This document shows, in pieces, positions 43,460-53,483 of a DNA stretch of 64,000 nt. The stretch lies in NCBI RefSeq assembly GCF_028372415.1, contig NC_092872.1, positions 548,202,205 through 548,266,204 of the forward strand, given 5' to 3'. Below the pieces are notes generated by a model. It did no database searches. It was not told the DNA's origin and was given only the letters and a program-made list of their open reading frames with translations. Both the position numbers and the translations under genes were made by a program. Origin of the DNA: Notamacropus eugenii (lineage: Eukaryota; Chordata; Mammalia; Diprotodontia; Macropodidae). The first letter of the stretch is position 1. Each line of letters begins with the position of its first letter.

Positions 43460-43750
43460 GAACTCACTATGCTCACCCCATTCCTGTTGGGAACCATTCT
43501 AATTGTTAAGAAGCTTTTCCTTATATCAAAGTCAAATCTGTGTCTCTTGCCATTTCCAGCATGGCTCCTAGTATTGCCCTCTCAGGACATGCATGTGATG
43601 ATAACCCTACAGATATCTGAGGATAGTTGTCAAATCCATTTTTTCCTTTCCAATCTAAATATGTTCTTCAATCAATCCTCATACAACATGGATACTTATC
43701 CCTTCATTATCCTGATTATATCTCTCTGGTCTGACTTTTCTCCTAGAAAA
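43460..43750 (-). repeat. CR1/L3 3' region, minus strand
   Basis: 'gggaaccattctaattgtta', 'agaagcttttccttatatca' and 'caaatctgtgtctcttgcca' then 'tcaatcaatcctcatacaac' read in reversed CR1/L3 order. Not coding now although an open frame of 123 codons spans it. Confidence 0.6.
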
Positions 43751-43799
43751 AGAGGGTTCTTAACTTTTTTGTGTCATGAGAGAGAAGGTATGGGAATAA

Positions 43800-44035
43800 G
43801 CACTTATATAAAGCCTACTATGTGCCAGGCACTTTGCTAAGTGGATTTTACAAATATCTCATTTGACCATCAAAACAACCTATGTGATAGGTGCTATTAT
43901 GATCTCCATTTTACATGTGGGGAAACTGAGGCAAATAGAGGTTAAGTCATATAGTTATAACTATCTGGAATCAGATTTGAACTCAGATCTTCCTGACTCC
44001 AGATGTAATGCTCTGTCATTGCCCCACCTAGGGAC
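43800..44035 (-). repeat. MIR-type SINE, minus strand
   Basis: 'gcctactatgtgccaggcac', 'aacaacctatgtgataggtg', 'gatctccattttacatgtgg' and 'gatcttcctgactccagatg' make this the best preserved minus-strand MIR here. It is preceded by a hAT-like end 'ggttcttaacttttttgtgt' at 43756. Confidence 0.82.
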
Positions 44036-44149
44036 TACTGTCTTCCTCATTTGGGACACTATCCTCTTCTAATGAAGCAAACTAAAGATACCACAAAATG
44101 GTTTTTTTGAGGTTCATAGGGTAAAAGAAGAAGATAAAAAAAGGGATGA

Positions 44150-45055
44150 CCACTTTTGAGAGTAGATGGGATAATGACAACTGAGGACAGAGAGAAGACA
44201 GAGTTATTCAACTCTTATTTTATTTCTATTTTCTCTGTCAAGGAGATACCTAGATTCTGAAAAGGACAGAATAAATATAGCAAATAGGGAGCTGATAACC
44301 ACAATAAATAAGGGGATATTAAGAGAGCACCTGACTCATGATAGCAAATGCTATCCACATCCAAAGAAATAACTGATGGAGTCTGAATGCAGATCGAAGC
44401 ATACTATTTTCACCTTTTTTTAGTGGTTTTTTGCTTTTGTTCTATTTCTTCTTTTACAACATGACTAATGTGGAAATATGTTTTACATTATTGCACAAGT
44501 AAAACCTATATCAGATTGCTTACTATCTTGTGGAAGGGGAAAGGGAGGGAGGGAAGGAGGGAGAGAGAAAAATTTGGAACTCAAGATCTTTTTAAAAAGT
44601 CAATGTTGAAAATTGTCTACTTATAATTGGAAAAAATAAAATACTATTAATATTTTTTTTAAGAGAGCATCTGACTGTTCTTAATAATTTGAAGTCAGTT
44701 GGCCCCAGTGTTCTACATTCTCGGTGCTAAACCACTGTCAACAATTCTTGAAAATGTAGGGAATGGGACAGGTACCACAAAAGTGGGAAAAGGAGCAAAT
44801 ATCGCCTCAATTTTCACCAAAAAGAAAACAGAGAATTCAGACTACAGACTATAGACCAATAAAATTGACTTTAATTCCTAGCAAAATTCTACTGAATATT
44901 ATTAAAATGTTTGTTAGTGAATATCTAGGAGGGAAACAGTAATCAGAGAGTCAATGTGTTTTCTTCTAGGACAAATTATGCTGCACTAATATTATTTCCT
45001 TTTTCAACAGGTTTAATAAACTAGTAGATTAGAGAATGCTGTAAATATGATCACA
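44150..45055 (+). mobile_element. CR1/L3-clade LINE ORF2 remnant
   Basis: 'cagagttattcaactcttat', 'gaatatctaggagggaaaca', 'tttaattcctagcaaaattc' and 'gaatattattaaaatgtttg' translate in pieces to the CR1 block 'SKILLNIIKMFVSEYLGGK', which follows the finger domain of the reverse transcriptase. Interrupted at 44337-44660 by an L1-type 3' end. Confidence 0.65.
44337..44660 (+). mobile_element. L1-type 3' end with 16-nt target-site duplication
   Basis: 'aactgatggagtctgaatgc', 'acaacatgactaatgtggaa', 'cctatatcagattgcttact', then a G-rich UTR and 'gtcaatgttgaaaattgtct' ending in 'ggaaaaaataaaatactatt'. Flanks 'aagagagcacctgact' (44321-44336) and 'aagagagcatctgact' (44661-44676), one mismatch in 16. 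The insert is 324 bp, entirely 3' UTR. Confidence 0.85.
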
Positions 45056-45059
45056 AAAT

Positions 45060-45600
45060 CGCAGAAATCACAGGATTTCAGAACTGGAAATTCTTAATGG
45101 CCTTCTAGCTTTACTCATACCCCTGAAAGGGATACCTATTACAAAATACCCAACATATGGTCAACTGGACTTTGACTGACCCAATATATGGTCAACTGGA
45201 CTTTGAGTGAAGACCTCCAATGGGGATGTGGACAGGGGAAGGTTTCACTATATCCTGGATAAAACCTATTTCACTTTTGGAGAGCTCTACTTCTCAGGAA
45301 ATTTTTCCTTATGGAAAGCCTAAACTTGGCCATTGCTCCTCATTCTGCCCTTCAAGTCTAAGCAGTACAAATTGAATCCCTCTTCCACCTGAAAGCCTTC
45401 TAAGACTTTGAAGACAACTTCCCTCCCCCACTGCCATCTTCTCTTCTGCATTACAAATATCCCCAGTTCCTTCAACCCATCCTCATTTGCCACAAACTTA
45501 AAGGCCCTTCACTATTCCAGCTTCTTTTACATGAAGGAATACTCTTCCAAAGCCATATTCCACGCATAAGTCTTATCCCACAACATCTCAGTGATCAATC
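45060..45600 (-). mobile_element. CR1/L3 3' end, minus strand
   Basis: 'cacaggatttcagaactgga', 'tcacttttggagagctctac', 'taaacttggccattgctcct', 'gaatccctcttccacctgaa' and 'gttccttcaacccatcctca' lie in reversed CR1/L3 3' UTR order. It contains a 31-bp tandem duplication at 45148-45209 (two differences). Confidence 0.75.
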
Positions 45601-46250
45601 AAATTCGCCTCTTTGTATTAAGAGAGCTAGTTGACCTTGCATGTTTATCTTGCCCTTCTATGGAAGTATTTTAGACCACTGCCAATTTCTTGAATTTTGC
45701 TTCCTGTCAGTTTCTGGGCTTTTCAACTCTTATTCATTCTAGATCCTTTCTATGCTCTCTGGCTTGGTAGATTTATGTAGGCAAATTTCTTTTTTCCCTG
45801 TCTTTTTCAGTTTAAAGTTTTTTGATTAGATTTTCAAGATAATAGAAAAATATGTCCTTCCTAACCGTTGTTAGACATTTTATCTCTGTATATTGCTTTA
45901 AATCCCTGCCATTCCTGTATTTTAAGTTGTGAGTTAAGAATTCAAATCTCATTCTCACTATCTTCTTAACTAGCTATTCACTTCCCAAGTTTGCCTTTCT
46001 TTTCAAAAGCCCTTGGCTTTTTTGGGAGCAGTGCTGACGTCTACTGTGCCCTTGACATTTTCAGTTTCTTGAAAAGATTTCAACATTTTTAGCAATACTT
46101 TCCTGGCTCTGTTTAGCCATATCATTCGTACCCAGGTATACCAAGGAAAGGTGGTAATAGTCGCCTGTTCAAGAAGTCTTGTATCTTCCTTGACCAGTGA
46201 TTTGGAGAGTGGAAGATTGTCACATAGAAGAGAAAGGAAAGAAGAGGATT
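45600..46250 (-). pseudogene. CR1/L3 ORF1 esterase-domain remnant (tentative)
   Basis: On the minus strand, sequence around 46150-46080 translates to 'VYLGTNDMAKQSQESIAKN', containing GTND, the motif typical of an SGNH/GDSL-type esterase fold; such a domain is known in ORF1 of CR1-clade LINEs. The frame is broken on both sides. It lies beyond a CR1/L3 3' end on the same strand, with ORF2 missing between. Could also be an unrelated old element. Confidence 0.45.
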
Positions 46251-46281
46251 TCTGTTATGTTTTGTATATATTCCAGTCAGT

Positions 46282-46840
46282 TTGTCAGCCACTGAGCATT
46301 TATTAAGTGCTTATTATGTGTCAGGCACTGTGCTAAGAGCTGGAGATATAAAGAAAGGCAAAAGACAATCCCTGTCCTCAAGGAGCTCACAGTCTAATGG
46401 GGGAGACCATGTGCCTACAGCTATGTGCTGCTTAGTCATTTCAGTTGTGAAACATCTTGGGAACCACTTTGCCTTTCAGTTGTATCCAACTCTTTGTTAC
46501 CACACTGGAGGTTTTCTTGGCAAAGAGAGAGGAATGTTTTCCCATTTCATTTCCTTCTCCAGCTTATTTTACAGACAAGGAAACTGAGGCAAATAGGATT
46601 GAGTGACTTGAAGTGTCTGAGAATTTGATGTCAGGAAGATGAGTCTTCCTTACTCCAAGCCCAGCATTCTATCCACTGCACCATTTAGCTACCCCATAAA
46701 GAGCTATGTACAAACAAACTGTAAACAATAAGTTGGAGACAGTCAACAAAAGGGACGCATTAAAATTTAGAAAGTCTGGGAAAAGTTTCTTGTTAAAGAT
46801 AAGATTTTAGCTGGAATTGGAAAGAAATCAGGGAAACCAG
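46282..46840 (+). repeat. Best copy of the 'ctcaaggagct' ancient repeat, split by a SINE
   Basis: 'gagcatttattaagtgctta', 'tgtcaggcactgtgctaaga', 'aaggagctcacagtctaatg' before, and 'agctatgtacaaacaaactg', 'aaagtctgggaaaagtttct', 'ttttagctggaattggaaag' after the SINE at 46427-46701. This gives the order of the family's parts. Other copies are cited separately. Confidence 0.65.
46427..46701 (-). mobile_element. RTE-tailed SINE with short target-site duplication
   Basis: 'cttagtcatttcagttgtga', 'ccacactggaggttttcttg', 'ttattttacagacaaggaaa' and head 'tctatccactgcaccattta'. Flanks 'agctatgt' at 46419-46426 and 46702-46709. A 30-bp extra segment near 46450 ('catcttgggaaccactttgc') is unusual for the family. 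Confidence 0.85.
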
Positions 46841-46847
46841 GAGAAGA

Positions 46848-46890
46848 ATATGTGTGTGTATACATATATGCATATATATGTATATGTGTG
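46848..46890. repeat. (TG/TA)n microsatellite
   Basis: Interrupted TGTG and TATA units. Confidence 0.8.
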
Positions 46891-47034
46891 GGGTGTGTAT
46901 GAGGGAGGGCAAGGTAGGTATTTGTTAGATTTACATGATAAATATGGCAACTGTGCCCCACAGAAATCAGGTGATTTACCTAAAATCACACAGCTACAGT
47001 GTGGCAGGTCATGGAAGAACCATAGGACTATGGG

Positions 47035-47035
<1 letters not shown>

Positions 47036-47081
<46 letters not shown>

Positions 47082-47180
47082 TAGATAGATAGATAGAAGA
47101 TAGATAGATAGACAGATAGATAGACAGATGCATACATACATGCATGCATACATATATACATGCATGCATATATACATACA
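47036..47180. repeat. GATA/GACA microsatellite grading into CATA
   Basis: About 20 GATA units with interspersed GACA (47036-47129), then CATA/CATG units. The 117-codon minus-strand frame over it is a repeat artefact. Confidence 0.95.
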
Positions 47181-47184
47181 TAAA

Positions 47185-47300
47185 ATATTAAATGTTTATT
47201 CTATGCTAAACACAGAGCTAAACTGCTTGATGCTGGGATATAATCACAAGCAAATAAGATAGTCCCTGCCCTCAAGGAGCTTAATTCTACTAAGAGAAGA
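47185..47300 (+). repeat. Ancient 'ctcaaggagct' repeat
   Basis: 'aaatgtttattctatgctaa', 'tagtccctgccctcaaggag', 'cttaattctactaagagaag'. Confidence 0.6.
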
Positions 47301-48090
47301 CTACATAAAGAAAGAGAGATGGAAAGAGGGGTGGTGGTGGTGACATGAAGCAGATGTGGAAGTAATATAGAGGCCTGGGTTCCTAAAAGATAATGTAAAG
47401 CTAACAAGAAAATACCAAAGCTCACTTATTAGAGCTGAGGAGCTATAGCTGTATCAGTAGGTACAGGTTGACGTTGCATAAAACACAGAATTCACTTTCC
47501 ATCGGTTTATGATACTAGAGCTGTTTTACCACACAGACACATGCAAAATCACCCCGCATAATGTCAATAATGCTTAATTCCACTACTTACTTCAAGGAAT
47601 GTTCTACCATATTCAACTGCATCTAAATGCATTCATTAGAGCCACTAAGCATAGTGAGGCCTTCTTTAATCTATTGCTTCACTGTCATTGAAGAAAAATT
47701 CCCTAGGAAGTATATAGTTCATTATGTATACAATATATAGTATAGTATATAGGTCATTAAGGATTATGTGAAAAGTTCCATAATTATGAACTTCAATGAA
47801 CAACATCATAAATAGATTTAAAATGCACATGAGAGGTGCAAAGTATTTGCAGAGGTTTCAGAAATAAAGAAATAAAACAAAGTTCAGTTTGAAATATGGG
47901 ATGGGTATGTAGGTAGTAAGCACACGCGTGCACACACACACACACGGGAGTAGCCAGGAAATGTTAGGTGGGAGGATAATAAAGGCTGTGACAAAGAGGA
48001 CAGAGAGATGACCATTGCTTAGGAGAATAGGAAAGGCTTCCTGGGGGAGATGAGACTACAACTGGCCCTTAAATGGGGAAGGCGAAGGAA
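47301..48090. other. Largely unassigned; short CA repeat
   Basis: A CA microsatellite at 47928-47947 and a stretch 'aaaggcttcctgggggagat' at 48030, which may be the 3' half of the ancient repeat family. No gene. Confidence 0.4.
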
Positions 48091-48094
48091 ATAA

Positions 48095-48300
48095 GAATTA
48101 AGTTTCTACTTCATGTCAGGGACTATCTCATTTGATTTTCACAATAATCCTGGAAGTCTCATTTTCTAGTTGAGGAAACTGAGGCAGACAGAGATTAAGT
48201 GACTTGCCCAGGGTCACACAGCCAATAAGTGTCTGAGGCTGGATTTGAACTCAGGTCTTCCTGAGTGCAGATCCAGCCCTCCATCCACTGCCTCTAGTTT
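48095..48300 (-). repeat. MIR-type SINE, minus strand
   Basis: 'tgattttcacaataatcctg', 'gttgaggaaactgaggcaga', 'gacttgcccagggtcacaca', 'tcctgagtgcagatccagcc'. Well preserved. Confidence 0.8.
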
Positions 48301-48614
48301 TCTTGAATCACAAGTGAATTTTAAATAAGTGAAGTGGTAAGAATGTATATTCTAGCTCACAGTCTGGAAAAGGTCTTGAAGAAGGAATTGTGATTACTGG
48401 CTTCTCAGGAGAGTAAGAGGGGGATAAGGATAGAGAAGTAAGCTGGAACCACCTTTGGGAAGACCCTAACCAAGGCCTCCTCTGTAATACGAAGAGGCTG
48501 TTTTCTTGTTCTCTGTGGCTCAATGACCATTTCAGAGTAGTCTGGTGATTGTCTTGTTTCACTTTTCACTACTTTCTACTTTGAAAGTCCAGGATCTGTT
48601 GAGATTAACACTAA

Positions 48615-48655
48615 ATTGTGTGTGTGTGCGTGTGTGTGTGTGTATGTGTGTAAGT
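48615..48655. repeat. (TG)n microsatellite
   Basis: About 20 TG units with single-base interruptions. Confidence 0.9.
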
Positions 48656-48764
48656 TTTGCCAGTCCTGAGTTTTTTAGAGTTTCACAAGCGTTTCTTACC
48701 AAGGGTATAAGGAGGGCCTAAGGAAGGAAGTCCATAGGCCATAGGATTTATCAAAGGGAATGAT

Positions 48765-48960
48765 CTGGATTCAGGAAGACCTCAGAAAATGCCTAGTTGT
48801 GTGACTCTGGGCAAGTCATCTAACCCCTGTCTGCCTTAGTTTCCTCATTTGTAAAATGGAGAAAATAATAGCATCTTCCTCCCTGGATTGTTATGAGGAT
48901 AAAGTGAGATATTTGCAAAGTACTTTGAAAACCTTAAAATGCTGTGTAAATATTCTCTCT
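48765..48960 (+). repeat. THER1/MIR-type SINE
   Basis: 'gactctgggcaagtcatcta', 'gtttcctcatttgtaaaatg', 'gattgttatgaggataaagt' and 'gcaaagtactttgaaaacct'. The head is missing. Confidence 0.78.
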
Positions 48961-49115
48961 TATTGTTTTCCTTATTTTTATTTTACATATAAGGAAACTG
49001 AGGCCTAGAGAGGGGAAGTCACTTTGCAGAATCACACAGTTTATTGGTGGAAGAGGCAGAAAGAAATGGAATTCTGATTCCAAGTCTAGTGCATTTCAAC
49101 CAAACCACGGTGAAT
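48961..49115 (-). repeat. MIR-type SINE, minus strand
   Basis: 'ttacatataaggaaactgag', 'gcctagagaggggaagtcac', 'gaatcacacagtttattggt'. Confidence 0.7.
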
Positions 49116-49435
49116 GCCTTGCCCTTTGGCTAGAGGACAAAAGGCTGGAGCCAGTTAGTGAATACTTATTGTTTTTGAAGTGATTTTCCACCCTCACCTC
49201 TCCCCTGAGAGAACTTTGAATGGAAATATTTGAGGGAAACACATCTGCAAAGCTCCAGCAAGTAGGGGTTATGTGCAGAACAATTCACACAGCAAGCCTG
49301 CCCTGACCAATTGTTCAGGACAGGAAATTTGTCCTCAGTACCCTGAGCTTTTCCTCCTGCTCCTCCTGAAATCACTCATTGGGCCATTCAGGGTTAGTAT
49401 CAGTACCTGGGTCCCCCCTCCCAGGGACAAGTGCA

Positions 49436-49575
49436 ATCATAGACATTCATTCAACTGGCATTTCTTAATAGGTGGGCAAATTCTATGACAGGCACTGGGT
49501 AGGTGAAGGGGTAGAAATACAAATAAATGAGATTCAATCCATACACTTGAGGACTTTATAATCTCGTGTGGGGGA
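49436..49575 (+). repeat. Ancient 'ctcaaggagct' repeat, diverged
   Basis: 'cattcattcaactggcattt', 'gacaggcactgggtaggtga' and 'cttgaggactttataatctc'. Confidence 0.45.
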
Positions 49576-49599
49576 GAAGACAGGAACATAGATAACTGG

Positions 49600-49800
49600 A
49601 ACACAAGGTAGCATGATATTAATAGAAAGAACACTGGATTTGAGTGACGATACCTAGTTTGAGGTCTTGGCTATGACAGTATCAATTGATCAATCAATCA
49701 GTCAATAAGTATTTATTAATCACCTCCTATGTACAGGCACTAGGCTAGGTACTAGAGATATAAGGACAAACGTGTCCCTGACTTCAAGTCACTTACACAA
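49600..49800 (+). repeat. MIR head followed by an ancient repeat
   Basis: MIR head at 49600-49680 ('gaacactggatttgagtgac') is cut by a copy of the ancient repeat that opens with 'caatcaatcagtcaataagt' and has 'cacctcctatgtacaggcac'. Confidence 0.6.
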
Positions 49801-50137
49801 AACTCTCATTAACAAGGAAGACTAGACTGTTAGAGTGGAAATGATGAGAACTTGATGGGAAGGGACTACTACATCTCAGAGTTTGTGATGGAGGAGAGAA
49901 AATCTGGAGGCAGACTGAAATGCACCCTAGATTTTTGGAAAGTGGATTTCAAAGGACTCAGACAAAAAGATAAGTAGGATCCCATGGTATAAAATGCTTC
50001 ATAGGGAGTTAGCCCAGGATAGATGAGAGAACAAAAATTTGAAGTCATCAGGGAAAAAAATTCCATTGAGGAGAGAAAATGGGATTTGTTTGAAAAGGCC
50101 AATGTGGGTGGAATCATAGGGAAAAGGGGAGAGGAAA

Positions 50138-50190
50138 CAAGTTTTTATTAAGCACCTAATATGTGCCAGTAACTGTGCTAGGCAACCCAT
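50138..50190 (+). repeat. Ancient repeat, truncated
   Basis: 'tttttattaagcacctaata' and 'tgccagtaactgtgctaggc', ending abruptly before CR1/L3 sequence. Confidence 0.6.
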
Positions 50191-50463
50191 TTGAACCCAC
50201 CAGCTTGGATGTTTCAAAAATGTACAGAACATTGAAGAAAGGTCAGTTAATGAATGAATGTGAAAGTGGCAAATCCTGTAAAAATAGTGTGAGGAATATT
50301 AAAGCTCTGAATGAAGAGCAGTTAAGAGAAGAATTAAAGATAAGAAAAAACATTTTTTTAAAAAAAAGCTATATTGAGAGGAAAAGGATCAAAAAATGGA
50401 TAGGATCTATGTTTGAGGTGGAAAGGACAATAGTAACTGATGAGAGAGAAGGCAGAGTTCAGG

Positions 50464-51112
50464 TTTTTAAAAATTATTTTATTTGTTTTCAGTTTTCTAC
50501 AATCACTTCGATAAGTCTTAGATTTTTTCCCCTTCCTTCCCCTCTCCCTCCCCGAGACAACATGGAATCTTTTATAGGTTCTACATGTACATTCTTATTA
50601 AATACATTTTCACCTTAGTCATGTTGCATAGAAGAATTAAAATGAATGGGAGAAACCATGAAACAAAATAAAACAAAACAAAACACAACACAAGAGAAAA
50701 TGGTCTGCTTCATTCTGCCATCCAATTCCATAGTTCTTTCTCTAGATGTGAAAGGTGTTTCACCTCAAGAGTCCATTGAGAATTTTTTAGGTCTTTGCGT
50801 TGCTGTGAAGGACTAAGTCTACCAGAAAAATTCCTCACACACTGTGGTTGCTGCTGTGTACATAGCTCTCCTAGTTCTGCTCCTTTGACTCAGCATCAGT
50901 TGATCTAAATCCTTCCAGGTGTCTCTAAAGTCTTCCTCTTCATCATTTCTTTTAGCACAATAGTGTTCCATTACATTCATATACCACAACTTGTTCAGCC
51001 ATTCCCCAATTGATGAACATCCCCTTGATTTCCAGTTTTTGGCCACCACAAAGAGAGCTTCTATAAATATTTTTGTACATTTTTTCATTTTTTATGATCT
51101 CTTTGGAATGCT
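50464..51112 (-). mobile_element. 5'-truncated L1 with ORF2 C-terminus
   Basis: A T-rich start, 3' UTR ('ctccccgagacaacatggaa') and reversed ORF2 end. The minus-strand frame 51088-50819 contains 'KIFIEALFVVAKNWKSRGC', 'NKLWYMNVMEHYCAKRNDE' and 'FRDTWKDLDQLMLSQ', the L1 ORF2 C-terminus. Flanked by 'gttcag' at 50457-50462 and 51113-51118. Confidence 0.9.
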
Positions 51113-51118
51113 GTTCAG

Positions 51119-51299
51119 TTTTTGTTGTTGTTCAGTCATGTCCAACTCTTCATGACCCCATGGATCATAGCATGCCAGACTCTCCTTTCCTCCACTATCT
51201 CCTAAAGTCTGTCCAAATTCATGTTTATTGTTCCTGTGACACTATCTATTCACCTCATCTTCTGCTGTTCCCTTCTCCCAACATCAGGATCTTTTCCCA
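51119..51299 (-). mobile_element. BovB-like RTE LINE 3' end
   Basis: 'ttttgttgttgttcagtcat', 'tcttcatgaccccatggatc', 'cactatctcctaaagtctgt', 'cacctcatcttctgctgttc' and 'acatcaggatcttttcccag' are the reverse complement of the 3' coding end and tail of a BovB-type RTE element. Translated on the minus strand, 'REVWHAMIHGVMKSWT'-like residues appear with stops. It shares its tail with the SINEs of this window. Confidence 0.78.
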
Positions 51300-51305
51300 G
51301 TTCAG

Positions 51306-52340
51306 CTTTTACTTTTTTCTCTGCAAAGGAGGATGAACTTTACACTGGAAATGACAGAACAAAAATGACTGATGGAGAGTTGATGCCCAGGATAAATAAG
51401 GAGATAATAAGAGGGCACATAGCTGCCCTTGAAGAATTTAAATCACTTGGCCCACATGAAATAAATCCTAGGGTCTTGAAAGAACTGGCAGACAGTATTT
51501 GCTAAACTGCTAGTAGTGTTTGACAGGTCATAGAAAATAGAAGAGGTGCTACAAAATTGGGAAAGGTCAACTTGGTTACACCCTTCAAAAAGTGAACAGT
51601 TTGTAATCTCTAGGCTGGTGAACTCAATGTCAATTCCTGGGAAAGTTCTAGAATGGATCATTAAAGAGATATTGGTGAGCAACCAAAATAGAAAGGAAGC
51701 AGTGATTACAAAGAGGCAGCAGGTCTTCACCAGCAAGTGATCATGTCAAATGAACCTCATTTCCTTTGGTGACAGGATTATTAAACCATCAGATGAGGGA
51801 AATGCTGTGGATATAGTTTGCCTAGATTGCAGCAAAGCTTTGGATGAAGTAACTCATCCTATTCTGGTGGAGAGAATGACTTCAGAACTGGTTGAATTGC
51901 CAGGCTCAAAGAGAGGTAATTAATGGTTCAATGTCAATGAGCAGTGGAGTGTCCTAGGGAGTGTCCTAGGCTGTTTAACATTTTTATCAATGACTTGGAC
52001 AAAGGCATAGATGGTATGCTCATCAAGCTTGCAGATGACATACATCTGGGAGAGTTGACTAGTATACTGGATGATAGGATCGGAACACAAAAAGATTTTG
52101 ACACATTAGAACATTGGGCTGAATCTAATAAGACGATATCCAATGAGGGATAAAAATTAAGTCTTGTACCTGGGAACACAAAAAAATTAAATTTGCAAGT
52201 ATAAAATGGGGGAGAAATGTATAGAAAGCAGTTGTTCTAAAAATCACCTGGGGGTTTTGGTGGACTCCAACCTCAACATATGTCAGCAGTATGATGTGGG
52301 AGCCAAAAAGGCTAATTTGATCATAAGCTGCATTAAGAAC
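51306..52340 (+). pseudogene. CR1/L3 ORF2 reverse-transcriptase remnant
   Basis: ORF2 of this clade encodes an endonuclease and reverse transcriptase. Visible blocks in order: 'SLGPHEINPRVLKELADSI' (51450-51505), 'LVNSMSIPGKVLEWIIKEI' (51615-51680), a 'DFSKAFD'-like block decayed to 'DCSKALDEV' (about 51825), 'RLFNIFINDLDKGIDGMLI' and the catalytic ADD in 'KLADDIHLGELTSILDD' (51965-52080), then 'GAKKANLIISCIK' (about 52300). These blocks lie in different frames separated by stops. The central AxDD box being present identifies the family; the broken frames show it is inactive. Confidence 0.82.
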
Positions 52341-52468
52341 CTGGAATGTTCTCCCTCCTTGTGTTAGCCTCTTGGATTCCTTCAAGATTCAGCTCAATTA
52401 CCACCTCTGTAGTGGGCCCTTCCTGGTTACTTTCCCCTTTACCCCTGAGATTACCTTCCATTCATGCT
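52341..52468 (+). repeat. L2 fragment inserted in CR1/L3
   Basis: 'cctggaatgttctccctcct', 'cttcaagattcagctcaatt' and 'ctgagattaccttccattca'. The same L2 segment occurs at 54643-54780. Confidence 0.75.
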
Positions 52469-52472
52469 GTAT

Positions 52473-52700
52473 TGCAGTTATTTAGATGTGTACCACTCTT
52501 CGCAACCTCATTTGGAGTTTTCTTGGCAAAGATACTGGAGGAATTTGCTATTTCCTTTTCCAGCTCATTTTACAGATGAGCAAACTGAGGCAAACAGGGC
52601 AAAGTGACTTGTTAGCAAATGTCTGAGGAAGCATTTGAACTCAGGTCTTCCTGACTCGAATCCCGGAACTCTATCCATCATACCGCCTAGCTGCCAGTGT
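52473..52700 (-). mobile_element. RTE-tailed SINE
   Basis: 'gtgtaccactcttcgcaacc', 'ggagttttcttggcaaagat', 'gctcattttacagatgagca' and head 'ccatcataccgcctagctgc'. Confidence 0.85.
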
Positions 52701-53109
52701 GGTAAGTAGTATTCCAAATTGTTGCAGAAGTGTGGAGGTCCTGGGTTTACTCTGTATAGCCAACAGGAATAAGGAGGTATTAGTCCCACGATAATCTGCT
52801 CTCATCAGACTTCAACTGGAGTATCCAGTTAAGTTCTGGGCATCATGATTTAAGAAGACTATTGATAAATTGGAGAGTGTCGAAAAGAGAGCAACCAAGA
52901 TGACAAAGGGCCTTGAGTCCATGGCATATGGACTCATGTATGAAGTAACTGAGGAGGTTTAGCCCAGAAAAGAGAAGCAACCCAGGGAGCATGATAGCTG
53001 TCTTTAGGTGTCTAAAGTGTTGTCTTGTGAAGAAGGGTTACAGAGGCCCAAGAGAGAAGAACAAGGGGAAGTTTGGTGGAAGTTGTAAAGAAACAAATTT
53101 AGGTTGGTT

Positions 53110-53483
53110 GCCAGGAGAAACTGTCTAAAAATGGAATTGGTCACCTCAGGACAAATTCCCTCTCCTGGGATGGAGTGTGCCCTGATGTCTGTCTCTGTAA
53201 GCAATGAGTTTTCATTACCCCTGAGCAGAATTTCATTTTAACAGGTTTGCCACTTGACTTGTGGTCAATCAGAGGTGTCCACCATGGACTGATTTCTGGC
53301 TGAGTCAAATTGCTTTCAGTGGCAGGAAATTGTTGGAGTATATTGGCTGAACAAGGCTGGCTTCTGGTTTGGGTGGGATGTTCCGTTAGTCACACATGCT
53401 GAGGAGAAAAGAGGCCTGGCCTGTCTGTGAGGCATTCCTCCCCTCCTTTTTCTTAAAGGTCAGTTACATTATGGAGGAGATTC
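53110..53483 (+). repeat. Older direct duplication, copy 1
   Basis: Shares with 54239-54581 long stretches such as 'cagaggtgtccaccatgga', 'tttgggtgggatgttc' and 'tgctgaggagaaaagaggcc', with substitutions between them. Copy 1 starts within CR1/L3 3' UTR sequence. Confidence 0.8.

Noticed and set aside
43469..43840. 123-codon plus-strand open frame
   Set aside because: It lies on the antisense strand of a CR1/L3 3' region and runs into a MIR; no domain is present.
47036..47180. Possible CRISPR-like array
   Set aside because: Units are 4 bp without spacers; simple microsatellite in a vertebrate genome.
46828..47181. 117-codon minus-strand frame with 'SIYLSIYLS' repeats
   Set aside because: Translation of the GATA/GACA microsatellite.
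50163..50618. 151-codon plus-strand frame
   Set aside because: It is a composite of an ancient repeat, CR1/L3 ORF2 and antisense L1 UTR, so it cannot be one gene.
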